Source: Nitricoxidireducens sp046726235
Lineage (GTDB): Bacteria > Pseudomonadota > Gammaproteobacteria > Burkholderiales > Rhodocyclaceae
Reading direction: 5' to 3'
Assembly: GCA_046726235.1 (NCBI GenBank)
Contig: JBKPAD010000010.1
Location: forward strand, 620,001-684,000
Length of the DNA stretch: 64,000 bases
In this document: in pieces, positions 1 through 8,392 of the stretch
Layout: every line of letters starts with the position of its first letter
Numbering within the stretch: the stretch's first letter is position 1
The notes under the pieces: generated by a model
What the model was told of the DNA's origin: nothing
Seen by the model: only the letters and a program-made list of their open reading frames with translations
Databases searched by the model: none
Program-made: the position numbers and the translations under genes

Positions 1-370
1 CGATGCGCTCGGCCAGGGTTTCATGGACGTGCTGGCCGAGGAGGCGTCGGTGATGGCGACGATCCGCGACAGCAGCCAGGAGATCGCGCGCATGTTCATG
101 GACGCGCTCTCCTGCGTCCAGTTCCAGGACGTGACGCGCCAGCGGCTCGATACGGTGAAGTCCGCCATCCATCGCCTCGACGACCATGCACGGCTGATGG
201 CCGAGCGCCTCGCCGACAGCAACCGGACCCATTTCCGATTTGCGCCGCTGGCCGAGCACCTCGACGATCTGGCGCCCGGCGATGCGCCCGCGGCTCGTCG
301 TTTCGACTCCCCGGGGCCTTCGGCCGCGCTGCCGCCGGCCGGCATGCCGCCGACGGTGGAACTCTTCTAG
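1..370 (+). CDS. C-terminal end of a methyl-accepting chemotaxis-like protein (5' partial)
   Basis: The open frame enters from the left edge (reading from base 2) and stops at 370, so only about 122 C-terminal residues are visible. The segment reading SCVQFQDVTRQRL followed by a helical stretch resembles the tail of chemoreceptor signalling domains, where a similar FQDV.RQR pattern ends the coiled coil. The last 40 residues are Pro/Ala-rich and probably disordered. A membrane or ligand-binding part, if any, lies outside the window. The following genes (cyclic-di-GMP enzyme, CheW-like and HD-GYP proteins) fit a chemosensory/c-di-GMP cluster. The identification rests on a short segment and could instead be another chemotaxis coiled-coil protein. 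Confidence 0.6.
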   Translation, partial: DALGQGFMDVLAEEASVMATIRDSSQEIARMFMDALSCVQFQDVTRQRLDTVKSAIHRLDDHARLMAERLADSNRTHFRFAPLAEHLDDLAPGDAPAARRFDSPGPSAALPPAGMPPTVELF

Positions 371-390
371 CCCCGCGAGCGAGGCCACCG

Positions 391-2541
391 ATGAGCGACC
401 GCCCACGTCCGCGCTCCGGCGCAACCGAAGCCGGCGCCGCGCCCGCCGCTCGCCCCGCGCGCGGACTGCGCAAGCTGCCGCGCATTTCGGTGGAGCGCAA
501 GTACCGCCTGCTGGCGGACAACTCGCCGGACATCATCGTCTGCTTCGACCGGCAGCGCCGTCGCACTTATGTCAACGCCAGCTACGAGCGCGTTTCTGGC
601 GCTTCGGCGGCAGACCTGCTCGGCACGGGGCTGGCCGAGCACTCGATGCTGCCGCCCGACGCGGCCGTGGCACTCGACGACGTTATCGCCAGCGTCATCG
701 CCACGGGCAATCCGTGCGAGATGGTCATCATGCTGCCCAAGCCGGACGGCACCACCGTCTACTATCACCTGTGGGCGATCCCGGAGCGGAATCGCGTCGG
801 CAAGACGGTCGGCGTGCTAACGTTCTCGCGCGACGTGACGCAACTCAAGCAGGCCGAGCATCGGCTCGAGGAGGCCGAGGCGATGGCGCACCTCGGCCAC
901 TGGGAATGGGACGTGGCGACGCAGCACGCGACCGTCTCCGCAGAACTCTGCCGCATTTTCAAGCAGCCGTCCGGCTGGTCGCCCGCGCGCGCCGAGATCT
1001 ACGCCAAGATCGATCAGGCGGACCGCGAGTGGATCGCGACGGCGATGGCCGTCGCCTTCAACAGCCAGACACCGGACGCCGCCTTCGATTACCGCGTGCG
1101 CGTCGGCGAGCGCCTGCTCGACATCCACACCTCGATCCGAATGGAATACGGGGAGGACGGCAAGCCGGTGCGCCTGGTCGGCACCACGCAGGACGTCAGC
1201 GAGCTGCGGCGCTACCAGCAGCGCGTCCATGCGCTGGCCTTCTACGACTCGCTGACCGGACTGCCCAACCGCGAGCTGTTCGCCGACCGCGTGCGCGTCG
1301 CCATCGCGCAGGCTTCGCGCCACGACCAGGAGGCGGCGGTGCTGCTGCTCGACCTCGACAACTTCAAGGCGGTGAACGACACGCTCGGCCACGGCGCCGG
1401 CGATCAGGTGCTGCGCGAGACGGCGGCGCGCCTGCGCGAATGCGTGCGCGAATACGACTCCGTGGCGCGGCTCGGGGGCGACGAATTCGGCTTCGTGCTG
1501 ACGGAAATGCCGCCCCACGCCGACATCCCGCGCGTCTGCCGCAAGCTGCTCGACGCGATCGCCGAAGCCTATGTGATCGAGGGGCGCGAGATATTCCTGA
1601 CCGGCAGCATCGGCATCGCGCGCTATCCGGAAGACGGGGTCAACGTCTCGGACCTGTTCCAGTACGCCGACGCGGCGATGTACCAGGCCAAGGAAGCCGG
1701 CCGCAACACCTACCAGTTCTACGCCGCCAGCCTGACGGCGCAGGTCACCGAGCGCCTCGGCCTCGCGGCGCGGCTGCGCCGCGCGGTGGACAACGGCGAG
1801 CTCGAGCTCTACTACCAGCCGCAGGTCGATCTTGCCGACGGCCGGCTTATCGGCGCCGAGGCGCTGCTGCGCTGGAACCATCCGCAGGACGGCCTCGTCC
1901 CGCCCGACAGATTCATCGGCATCGCCGAAGAGACCGGATTGATCATTCCGATCGGCAAATGGGTGCTGCGGCAGGCATGCCTCGCGGCGTGCGAATGGAA
2001 CCGCGATCGCACGCGACCGCTGCGCATCGCGGTGAATCTCTCGCCGCGGCAGTTCAAGACCCACGACATCGTTCCCGCCGTGGCCCAGGTTCTGTCTGAT
2101 ACCGGCTGCGCCGCGGAATGGCTTGAGCTCGAGATCACGGAGAGCCTGCTGCTCGACGACATCGACGACGTCGCGCGCCAGCTGGATGCGCTTCATGGGC
2201 TCGGGCTGGCGATTTCCATCGACGACTTCGGCACCGGCTATTCCGCACTCGGCTACCTGAACAGGCTGCCGGTCGAATCGATCAAGATCGACCGCTCGTT
2301 CGTGCGCGACATCGCCGAGCGCCGCAATGACGCGGAACTGGTCAAGGCGATCATTTCAATGGCGATCAGCCTGAAGCTCAGGCTGATCGCCGAAGGCGTC
2401 GAGGACGGCTTCCAGGAGGCGTTCCTGCGTGCGCACGGCTGCCAGTGCGGCCAGGGCTACCTTTACGGCAAGCCGATGCCGAAGCCGGCCTTCGAGACGC
2501 TCCTCGCCCCGGAGCGATCCGCCGCACCGGTCGGACAATGA
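391..2541 (+). CDS. PAS-containing GGDEF-EAL cyclic-di-GMP synthase/phosphodiesterase
   Basis: A 716-residue cytoplasmic protein with no membrane segment. The N-terminal 290 residues contain two PAS-like modules (about 40-160 and 165-275). A GGDEF domain follows with the intact motif at residues 362-366; RxxD (REYD) five residues before it is a complete inhibitory I-site. The EAL domain keeps EALLRW at about 490, then NLSPRQF, ELEITES, DDFGTGYS, KIDRSF and AEGVE, the pattern of a catalytically competent phosphodiesterase. Both activities therefore look possible, with the PAS domains as sensors. It starts 20 bases after the chemoreceptor-like gene and precedes a CheW-like and an HD-GYP-like gene. 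The signal it senses cannot be told from sequence. Confidence 0.93.
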   Translation: MSDRPRPRSGATEAGAAPAARPARGLRKLPRISVERKYRLLADNSPDIIVCFDRQRRRTYVNASYERVSGASAADLLGTGLAEHSMLPPDAAVALDDVIASVIATGNPCEMVIMLPKPDGTTVYYHLWAIPERNRVGKTVGVLTFSRDVTQLKQAEHRLEEAEAMAHLGHWEWDVATQHATVSAELCRIFKQPSGWSPARAEIYAKIDQADREWIATAMAVAFNSQTPDAAFDYRVRVGERLLDIHTSIRMEYGEDGKPVRLVGTTQDVSELRRYQQRVHALAFYDSLTGLPNRELFADRVRVAIAQASRHDQEAAVLLLDLDNFKAVNDTLGHGAGDQVLRETAARLRECVREYDSVARLGGDEFGFVLTEMPPHADIPRVCRKLLDAIAEAYVIEGREIFLTGSIGIARYPEDGVNVSDLFQYADAAMYQAKEAGRNTYQFYAASLTAQVTERLGLAARLRRAVDNGELELYYQPQVDLADGRLIGAEALLRWNHPQDGLVPPDRFIGIAEETGLIIPIGKWVLRQACLAACEWNRDRTRPLRIAVNLSPRQFKTHDIVPAVAQVLSDTGCAAEWLELEITESLLLDDIDDVARQLDALHGLGLAISIDDFGTGYSALGYLNRLPVESIKIDRSFVRDIAERRNDAELVKAIISMAISLKLRLIAEGVEDGFQEAFLRAHGCQCGQGYLYGKPMPKPAFETLLAPERSAAPVGQ

Positions 2542-2558
2542 CTACCCGAATCACCTCT

Positions 2559-2580
2559 CGCCTGACAGGGAAATCAGGCG
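2559..2580. terminator. Intergenic hairpin (weak terminator or processing site)
   Basis: Seven-base arms CGCCTGA and TCAGGCG face each other across an 8-base loop, just after the GGDEF-EAL stop codon. No T-run follows, so intrinsic termination is doubtful. It may only attenuate or stabilise the upstream message. Confidence 0.3.
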
Positions 2581-2647
2581 GTTCCGGATATCGCACCGGA
2601 CGGGCCCGTGGCACCCTTGCCCGACCGTGTGACAGGAATCAGCCATC

Positions 2648-3082
2648 ATGAAGACGCCCTCTGCCGCAGCCCATGCCGCGCCGCCGCCCAGCGGCTTCCG
2701 GCTCGATGGGCCGCAACTCGATGCCACCATGCGCAGCGCCATCGCGCGGCAGCAGTCGCTCATTGCGCTTGCAATGCTGCTCGGCCGAACGATCTTCATG
2801 CTCGACAGCCTGCGCATCGTGGACATTCTCGCGCGCGAGGCCATGACGCAATGCCCGGGGCTGCCGGAGTTCGTCTGCGGCATCGTCGATTCTCGCGGCG
2901 AGGCCGTGCCGGTGATGCACCTCGAGGCGCCCGCCGGCGAGGCGGCAGCCCCTGCGTCACACACTCACATCGTCGTGCTCGAGACGAGCGACGGCAGCGA
3001 AGCGCTCGGCATCCTGATAGGGAGCCTCGAGGACTGCGGCGCGATCGAAAGGATCGTCTTTGGGTCATCGCGTCAGCAGTAG
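2648..3082 (+). CDS. CheW-like adaptor domain protein
   Basis: A 144-residue protein. From about residue 50 it follows the CheW fold pattern: a strand reading IFMLDSLRIVDILARE, then PGLPEFVCGIVDSRGEAVPVMHL, matching the usual 'P.fv.GvvnlRG.v.PvidL' stretch, then an H-I-V-V-L strand and a final ILIGSLED segment. CheW proteins couple chemoreceptors to CheA. This copy is short and divergent, so it may serve a non-flagellar or c-di-GMP pathway. The first 30 residues are Ala/Pro-rich. The next gene begins inside its last codons, indicating translational coupling. Confidence 0.7.
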   Translation: MKTPSAAAHAAPPPSGFRLDGPQLDATMRSAIARQQSLIALAMLLGRTIFMLDSLRIVDILAREAMTQCPGLPEFVCGIVDSRGEAVPVMHLEAPAGEAAAPASHTHIVVLETSDGSEALGILIGSLEDCGAIERIVFGSSRQQ

Positions 3083-4190
3083 CGAACTCGCGGTCGGACA
3101 GCCGCTGCCGTGGAACACGTTCGACGCCAACGGCACCCTGCTGCTGCGTCGCGGCTTCGTCATCGACACGCAGCGCGCCATCGAGCGCCTGGTCGAAGAG
3201 GGGCTGTTCGTGGCCGACAAGGATCCGCGCGGCGGCAGGCAGGCTCCCGAGCCGGAACCCGAAACGCCCAGTGCGCTGCAGTTCCTTCTCGACGCCCGCC
3301 GGCTGCTCGACCTGCCGGCGCAGGACCCTAAGGCGGCAAGCGACTTCCCGCTGCGCATCGCCAGGGCCGTGCAGTTCGTCGAGCAGGCCTGCCGGCTCCA
3401 CGGCGGCGTTGCGCTGGCCTCGGTGCTGCTCGAACATGAGCACGGCTATGCCGTGCGGCACGCCGTGGACACGGCGGTGGTCGGTTGCCTCATGGCGCAG
3501 GCGATCCAGATGCCGCCCGACAAGGCACGCTCGCTGGTGGCGGCGGCCCTGACCATGAACCTCAGCATGCTCGAAATCCAGGATCGGCTGAACGAGGTCA
3601 AAGGACCGCTGAACGAGAAGCTGCGCACCCTGATCGGCGGCCATCCGCTGCAGAGCGTGCAACTGCTGGCGAAGCTGGGCATCGACGACCCGGTGTGGCT
3701 GCGCTATGTCGAGCAGCATCACGAATGCGAAAACGGCGCCGGCTATCCGCACGGCCTGGCAGGCACCCAGATCGAGGAAGGCGCCAAGATCATTGCGCTG
3801 GCCGACCGCTTCTGCGCGCAGGTGACGTGGCGCGGCTATCGGCCGATGCGGCCGCCCGGCGAGGTGCTGAAGGATCTGTATCTGAAGAAGGGCGCCGAAA
3901 TCAATCCGGTCATCGCCGCCTATCTGGTGCGCGTCGTCGGCGTCTATCCGCCCGGCACGCTGGTGCGCCTGCGCAGCGGCGAGATCGGCGTGGTGGTCGA
4001 GGCCACCGACGATGCGAACACGCCCATCATCTACGCCTTGCTCGGGCCGAACGGCGCCGCGCTGGCCGTTCCTGTGCGCCGCCGCACGACGCGCGAGGAT
4101 TTCGGCATCACCGACGTGCTGACGCTCGACAAGATCGAGTGCCCGATTCAGATGTCGCGCCTGTGGGGCGACGCCGCGCGCATCTGCTGA
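3060..4190 (+). CDS. HD-GYP-like protein with a degenerate HD motif
   Basis: A 376-residue protein. The GYP signature is well kept (HHECENGAGYP from residue 220, then a GL.G...EGAKIIALADRF stretch), and the upstream helix pattern fits an HD domain. Where active enzymes have 'LLHDIGK', this protein reads LTMNLSM near residue 165, so the His-Asp metal ligands are replaced. Family knowledge says HD-GYP proteins hydrolyse c-di-GMP; this one is probably inactive or a binding protein. The start is a TTG at 3060 with AAAGGA six bases upstream, overlapping the CheW-like gene by 23 bases; no ATG gives the N-terminal domain. Residues 1-60 form a separate small domain, and a C-terminal beta-rich region follows the GYP part. 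Confidence 0.78.
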   Translation: MGHRVSSSELAVGQPLPWNTFDANGTLLLRRGFVIDTQRAIERLVEEGLFVADKDPRGGRQAPEPEPETPSALQFLLDARRLLDLPAQDPKAASDFPLRIARAVQFVEQACRLHGGVALASVLLEHEHGYAVRHAVDTAVVGCLMAQAIQMPPDKARSLVAAALTMNLSMLEIQDRLNEVKGPLNEKLRTLIGGHPLQSVQLLAKLGIDDPVWLRYVEQHHECENGAGYPHGLAGTQIEEGAKIIALADRFCAQVTWRGYRPMRPPGEVLKDLYLKKGAEINPVIAAYLVRVVGVYPPGTLVRLRSGEIGVVVEATDDANTPIIYALLGPNGAALAVPVRRRTTREDFGITDVLTLDKIECPIQMSRLWGDAARIC

Positions 4191-4280
4191 ATCGCGCCGC
4201 GGGAAATCCGCCGCTCAAGGATTAGTCACGCGGCTGCGACGCAAGCGGGGTGTTGGTTGCGCGCGGATATCCACATCGTT

Positions 4281-4299
4281 GTCCACAGATTCTGTGGAC
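4281..4299. terminator. Hairpin between convergent genes
   Basis: Perfect 8-base arms GTCCACAG and CTGTGGAC with a 3-base loop sit in the 134-base gap where the HD-GYP-like gene and rluA converge. There is no T-run on either side. It may act as a two-way terminator; the same bases also resemble DnaA boxes. Confidence 0.35.
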
Positions 4300-4324
4300 A
4301 TCTGCCGCGCGCAGGAAGCGCATT

Positions 4325-4990
4325 TCAGAACGGCGGCGGACAGTCGAATATCTGCGGCGTACCCGTTTCCGGATCATGGAGTTCGATCCGGCAGGCATGC
4401 AGCATCAGGCGCTTCGCCTTGGCAGCAGACGCCGGTGTGCCGTAGAAGTCGTCGCCGATGATCGGATGACCCATCGCTTCCAGGTGCACGCGCAACTGGT
4501 GCGATCGTCCCGTGACCGGCTCGAGTTCGACGCGCGATATCGCGTCGGCAGCGTTGACGTCGAGTACGCGATAGCGGGTCAGGCTCGGCCGGCCCATGAC
4601 AAGGTCGACTCGTCGCTTCGGGCGCTCTTGCCAATCAGCACCGATGGGCAATTCGATCTCGCCTGCGGCGGCAGCCGTCCAGCGCCCATCGACCAAGGCC
4701 TGGTAGCGCTTGCGCACCCTGCGCTCCTGAAAGAGGATGCTGAGTTCGCGCTGCGCCTTGGCGCCGCGCCCCATGACGACGATGCCCGACGTACCCATGT
4801 CCAGGCGATGAACGATCATGGCGTCGGGAAACTCTGCCTGCACCCGGCGCGAGAGGCAGTCCTCCTTGCCGGCGCCGCGCCCGGGCACGCTCAACAAGCC
4901 ACTGGGTTTGTCGACGACGATCAGCCAATCCGAGACATGGATGAGCGAAAGGCCCTCGTGCGCAGGCGGATGGTAGGGAGTGGATGCCAT
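4325..4990 (-). CDS. rluA: RluA-family pseudouridine synthase
   Basis: At 221 residues it matches the short RluA subfamily, which in E. coli modifies 23S rRNA U746 and tRNA U32. It has no S4 RNA-binding domain. The catalytic motif HRLDMGTSGIVV holds the invariant Asp at about residue 64. The downstream family motifs are present: a V-D-L-V stretch, SRVELEPVTGRSHQLRVH, GHPIIGDDFYG and LMLHA. It begins with ATG and follows two tRNA genes on the same strand. Assignment to the RluA subgroup rather than RluC/D rests on the small size and absence of S4; target sites are inferred from the family. Confidence 0.88.
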   Translation of the reverse strand: MASTPYHPPAHEGLSLIHVSDWLIVVDKPSGLLSVPGRGAGKEDCLSRRVQAEFPDAMIVHRLDMGTSGIVVMGRGAKAQRELSILFQERRVRKRYQALVDGRWTAAAAGEIELPIGADWQERPKRRVDLVMGRPSLTRYRVLDVNAADAISRVELEPVTGRSHQLRVHLEAMGHPIIGDDFYGTPASAAKAKRLMLHACRIELHDPETGTPQIFDCPPPF

Positions 4991-5081
4991 GCTGCCGATG
5001 GTCTTTCCGGGAGGACGCTAGGGTCCCGAGGCGCCGGCTCGCCGGTCGGCCGGCCAGTTCATTCAGCCGGCGAAAATTTCT

Positions 5082-5155
5082 TGGAGGCGCGACCCAGAAT
5101 CGAACTGGGGTAGACGGATTTGCAATCCGTTGCACGGCCACTATGCGATCGCGCC
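5082..5155 (-). tRNA. cysT: tRNA-Cys (GCA)
   Basis: The reverse strand folds into a standard cloverleaf of 74 bases: acceptor stem GGCGCGA pairing with TCGCGCC, a T-arm containing GTTCGATTC, and an anticodon loop reading GCA between ACGGATT and AATCCGT. The 3' CCA is encoded. Its position after tRNA-Gly and pgsA matches the enterobacterial glyW-cysT order. Confidence 0.97.
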
Positions 5156-5186
5156 AAAACCTTTTCAGCCTGCCTTGCAGCGAAAA

Positions 5187-5209
5187 GGGGGAAGCAATTT
5201 GCTTCCCCC
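5187..5209 (-). terminator. Hairpin between tRNA-Gly and tRNA-Cys
   Basis: A perfect 9-base stem (GGGGGAAGC with GCTTCCCCC) and a 5-base loop lie between the two tRNA genes. On the minus strand the stem is followed by TTTTCG, as in an intrinsic terminator. It could reduce readthrough into tRNA-Cys or serve as a processing structure in the tRNA precursor. Confidence 0.55.
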
Positions 5210-5218
5210 TTGGGTGTT

Positions 5219-5294
5219 TGGAGCGGGAGAAGAGTCTCGAACTCTCGACCTATACCTTGGCAAGGTATCGCTCTACCAACTGAGCTACTCCCGC
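5219..5294 (-). tRNA. glyW: tRNA-Gly (GCC)
   Basis: The reverse strand gives a 76-base cloverleaf: acceptor GCGGGAG with CTCCCGC, D-arm AGCTCAGTTGGTAGAGC, anticodon GCC in the loop between ATACCTT and AAGGTAT, T-loop GTTCGAGAC, and an encoded CCA end. It lies 63 bases after pgsA on the same strand. Confidence 0.97.
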
Positions 5295-5357
5295 AGAACG
5301 GAGGCGAATTATAGCGACCCGATCAACCCTGTCAACGCTTCGGCGAACATTTTTCTT

Positions 5358-5936
5358 TTACGGTTCGTTTGCGCGCGCGCGAATGATCGGCCAAGCCTTT
5401 TGCAGGTAATAGGCCATCGACCACAACGTCATGAAAGCGGCGACGTAGATCAGCAACGTGCCGACGATCTGCGGGTTCAGCGGGCCGAGGACATCGTGAT
5501 ACAGCAGCATCGGGATCGCCACCATCTGCACGATCGTCTTCAGCTTGCCGAGCATCGAGACGGCCACGCTCTTGTTGGCGCCGATGGTGGCCATCCACTC
5601 GCGCAGCGCCGAGATCGTGATCTCGCGGCCGACGATGATGAAGGCGATGACGCCGTCGACGCGGCCGAGCTGCACCAGCACGACCAGCGCCGCGGCGACC
5701 ATCAGCTTGTCGGCGACGGGATCGAGGAAGGCGCCGAAGGCCGAGGTCTGGCCAAGCCTGCGCGCAAGCCAGCCGTCCGCCCAGTCGGTCAGCGCGGCGG
5801 CGACGAACAGCACGGTGGCGGCGAGGTTGGCCTGGCTCGGCGTCAGCCAGTGGCCCGGCGCGTAGAAGATGGCGACGAACAGCGGAACGAGGACGATGCG
5901 CGCCCAGGTCAGCTGATTGGGGAGATTGAAGAGCAT
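5358..5936 (-). CDS. pgsA: CDP-diacylglycerol-glycerol-3-phosphate 3-phosphatidyltransferase
   Basis: A 192-residue inner-membrane enzyme that makes phosphatidylglycerophosphate, the committed step to phosphatidylglycerol and cardiolipin. The CDP-alcohol phosphotransferase motif D..DG..AR........G...D...D is complete (DWADGWLARR, then GAFLDPVADK, about residues 52-78). Several hydrophobic helices surround it. The open frame extends further upstream, but the ATG at 5936 gives the normal MLFNLPNQLTWARI start, four bases after the uvrC stop. uvrC-pgsA-tRNA-Gly-tRNA-Cys is a conserved arrangement also seen in gammaproteobacteria. Confidence 0.96.
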   Translation of the reverse strand: MLFNLPNQLTWARIVLVPLFVAIFYAPGHWLTPSQANLAATVLFVAAALTDWADGWLARRLGQTSAFGAFLDPVADKLMVAAALVVLVQLGRVDGVIAFIIVGREITISALREWMATIGANKSVAVSMLGKLKTIVQMVAIPMLLYHDVLGPLNPQIVGTLLIYVAAFMTLWSMAYYLQKAWPIIRARANEP

Positions 5937-5940
5937 CGTG

Positions 5941-7776
5941 TCAGTGCAGTGCGCTGTAAATGTGTTCCGCCAGTTTCCGGCTGATGCCCTCGACCCGACA
6001 TAAATCGTCCACCGTCGCCGCCAGCACGCCGTCGATGCCGCCGAAGTGCGCCAGCAGGCTGCGTCGCCGCGCCGGCCCGATGCCGGGCACATCTTCCAGC
6101 TTCGAGCGTCCGCGCGCCTTGGCGCGGCGCGCGCGGTGCCCGGCGATGGCAAAGCGGTGCGCTTCGTCGCGGATTTCCTGGATCAGGTGAAAGCCCGCGT
6201 TGTCGGGGGCCAATTGTAGCGGCTCGGCGCGGCCATGGACGAACAGCGTCTCGTGGCCGGGCTTGCGCTCCTCGCCCTTGGCGACGCCGATGCTGGCGAG
6301 GTGGTCGAGGTTGAGTTCTTCCAGCACCTCGCGCGCCATGCGATGCTGGCCCTTGCCGCCGTCGATGAGGATCAGGTCGGGCGCCACGCTCTCGCCGGCC
6401 GCGACCTTCTCGTAGCGCCGCGCCAGCGCCTGGCGCATGGCGGCGTAATCGTCGCCCGGCTCGATGCCGGCGATGTTGAAGCGCCGGTAGTCGCTCTTCT
6501 TCATCGCGCCGTCGACGCAGACGACGCAGGACGCCACCGTGCCTTCGCCCATCGTGTGGCTGATGTCGAAGCACTCGATGCGCGCCGGCGGCTCGGGCAG
6601 TTCGAGCGCCTCGCGCAATGCCTCCAGGCGGCCGCCCGCCCGCGCCTTGGCGTGGCGGCGCGATTCGATCGCCAGGCGCGCATTCTTGTCGGCCATCTCG
6701 AGCCAGGCGCGCTCCATCTCGTTCTTCGGCAGGCCGACGGAAACCTTCTTGTCGGCGAACACGACCAGCAGTTCCTCGTCCGGCTCCTCGGCGACGATCA
6801 GCCGCGGCGGCGCGGGATGCTCGAGGTAGTGCTGCTCGACGAAGGCGGCGAGGCCCTCGGCGGCATCCGCCTCGCCCTCCGTCGCCTTGGGAAAGAAGGC
6901 GCGGTCGCCGAGGTGCAGGCCGCCGCGCACCATGGCGAGGTTCACGCACAAGTCGCCGCGCACGACGACGGCGGCGACGATGTCGACGTCCTCCTCGCGC
7001 GTCGAGCTCACGTACTGGCGATGCAGCACCGCCTGCAGCGCGCGCACCTGGTCGCGCAGGGCGGCGGCTTCCTCGAAGCGCATCTCGTCCGATGCCTTCT
7101 GCATGTCGGCGGTCAGGCGCTCGACCACCTCGCCGTAGCGCCCGCGCAGGAACAGCTCGGCCAGGCGCACGTCCTGCGCATAGTCCGACTCGGAAACGAA
7201 GCCGACGCAGGGCGCCTTGCAGCGCTTGATCTGGTGCATCAGGCAGGGCCGCGAACGATGCGCGAACACGGCGTTCTCGCAGGTGCGCAGCAGGAAGGTC
7301 TTCTGCAGCAGCTGGATGCTCTCGCGCACCGCCGAACCGCTCGGGAACGGCCCGAAGTAGCGCGCCTTGCGCTCGAAGGCGCCGCGGTGGAAGGCGAGCC
7401 GCGGGAAGGCATCGGCCGAGAGGCAGATGTACGGGTAGGACTTGTCGTCGCGGAAGAGGATGTTGTACTTCGGCGCCAGCTTCTTGATCAGCGTGTTCTC
7501 GAGGATCAGCGCCTCGGCCTCGGAGCGCGTCGCCGTGATGTCGACGCGCACCACCTGCTGCAGCATCAGCCCGATGCGCGGGCTCTGGCCGCTGCGCAGG
7601 AAGTAGGAGCCGACGCGCTTCCTGAGGTTCTTGGCCTTGCCGACGTAGAGCACCTTGTCGTCGGCGCCGATCATGCGGTAGACGCCTGGCGACTCCGTCA
7701 GCGTCGCCAGGAACTCCTTCGGATCGAAGGGCGCGGCCGGCTCAGCCGAGTTCGGCGCGGATGGCGCGGAAGACAT
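5941..7776 (-). CDS. uvrC: Excinuclease ABC subunit C
   Basis: A 611-residue protein, normal length for UvrC, which makes both incisions in nucleotide excision repair after UvrAB loading. An N-terminal GIY-YIG nuclease domain (about 25-105, with GVYRM and LYVGKAKNLRKRV) comes first. A UVR motif near 205-240 binds UvrB. The RNase H-like C-terminal nuclease domain spans about 385-540. The last 50 residues form a helix-hairpin-helix pair (DVPGIGPARRRSLL and VEGISRKLAEHIY). The start overlaps the end of the uracil-DNA glycosylase gene by 35 bases, so the two repair genes are probably co-transcribed. Confidence 0.97.
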   Translation of the reverse strand: MSSAPSAPNSAEPAAPFDPKEFLATLTESPGVYRMIGADDKVLYVGKAKNLRKRVGSYFLRSGQSPRIGLMLQQVVRVDITATRSEAEALILENTLIKKLAPKYNILFRDDKSYPYICLSADAFPRLAFHRGAFERKARYFGPFPSGSAVRESIQLLQKTFLLRTCENAVFAHRSRPCLMHQIKRCKAPCVGFVSESDYAQDVRLAELFLRGRYGEVVERLTADMQKASDEMRFEEAAALRDQVRALQAVLHRQYVSSTREEDVDIVAAVVVRGDLCVNLAMVRGGLHLGDRAFFPKATEGEADAAEGLAAFVEQHYLEHPAPPRLIVAEEPDEELLVVFADKKVSVGLPKNEMERAWLEMADKNARLAIESRRHAKARAGGRLEALREALELPEPPARIECFDISHTMGEGTVASCVVCVDGAMKKSDYRRFNIAGIEPGDDYAAMRQALARRYEKVAAGESVAPDLILIDGGKGQHRMAREVLEELNLDHLASIGVAKGEERKPGHETLFVHGRAEPLQLAPDNAGFHLIQEIRDEAHRFAIAGHRARRAKARGRSKLEDVPGIGPARRRSLLAHFGGIDGVLAATVDDLCRVEGISRKLAEHIYSALH

Positions 7777-8368
7777 CGTGGAAACCTTCTGCCGTCAGCC
7801 GCCGCGTCTGGGTGTTGTAGCGGCTGCAATGGTAGCTGTCGATCAGCACGCGGCCGTCGGGCAGCTCATGGCGCGCGCCGTGCGCGAAGTCGAACGCGCT
7901 CTGCTTGAGGCCCAGCGCCATCAGCGTCGCCTTGTGCGCGACCAGCCCCAGCGCGAGCATCACTTTCACGTCGGGCGAGGTTCCCAGCTCGTCGGCCAGA
8001 TAGTGGTTGCAGGTCTTGATCTCTGCCGGCTCGGGCTTGTTTTCGGGTGGCAGGCATTTGACCGCGTTGCTGATGCGGCAGTCCATCAGCTCAAGGCCGT
8101 CGCCGACGGCCACCGACTCCGGCCGGTTGGCGAACCCGAAGCGGTGCAGCGTGTCGTAAAGCAGGATGCCGGCGTAGTCGCCGGTGAATGGCCGCCCGGT
8201 GCGATTGGCGCCGTGCATGCCCGGCGCCAGGCCGACGATGAGCAGCCGTGCCGCGGGGTCGCCGAAGTTGGGGACCGGTCGGGCATGGTAGTCGGGGTGG
8301 GCGGCGCGGACGTCGGCGAGGAAGCGCGCGAGGCGCGGACAGGCGGTGCAGGCGGCAAGGCGATCCAT
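7742..8368 (-). CDS. Uracil-DNA glycosylase, family 5 (UdgB) type
   Basis: A 208-residue base-excision enzyme. The active-site motif GLAPGMHGANRTGRPFTGD follows the family-5 pattern (GLAPA.HG.NRTGR.FTGD) rather than the family-4 'GEAPG..E'. Family 5 lacks a polar catalytic residue at the usual place and acts on uracil, hypoxanthine and related lesions. Cysteines in ACTACPRL, near DCRISNAVKC and at CNHYL fit a [4Fe-4S] cluster. The C-terminal motif reads YHCSRYNTQT where relatives usually have HPS.QNT, so Pro is replaced by Cys. Its start is 24 bases from the divergently transcribed earP, and its end overlaps uvrC. Confidence 0.85.
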   Translation of the reverse strand: MDRLAACTACPRLARFLADVRAAHPDYHARPVPNFGDPAARLLIVGLAPGMHGANRTGRPFTGDYAGILLYDTLHRFGFANRPESVAVGDGLELMDCRISNAVKCLPPENKPEPAEIKTCNHYLADELGTSPDVKVMLALGLVAHKATLMALGLKQSAFDFAHGARHELPDGRVLIDSYHCSRYNTQTRRLTAEGFHDVFRAIRAELG

Positions 8369-8392
8369 TCACGCTAGGATACCGTTTTCCCC

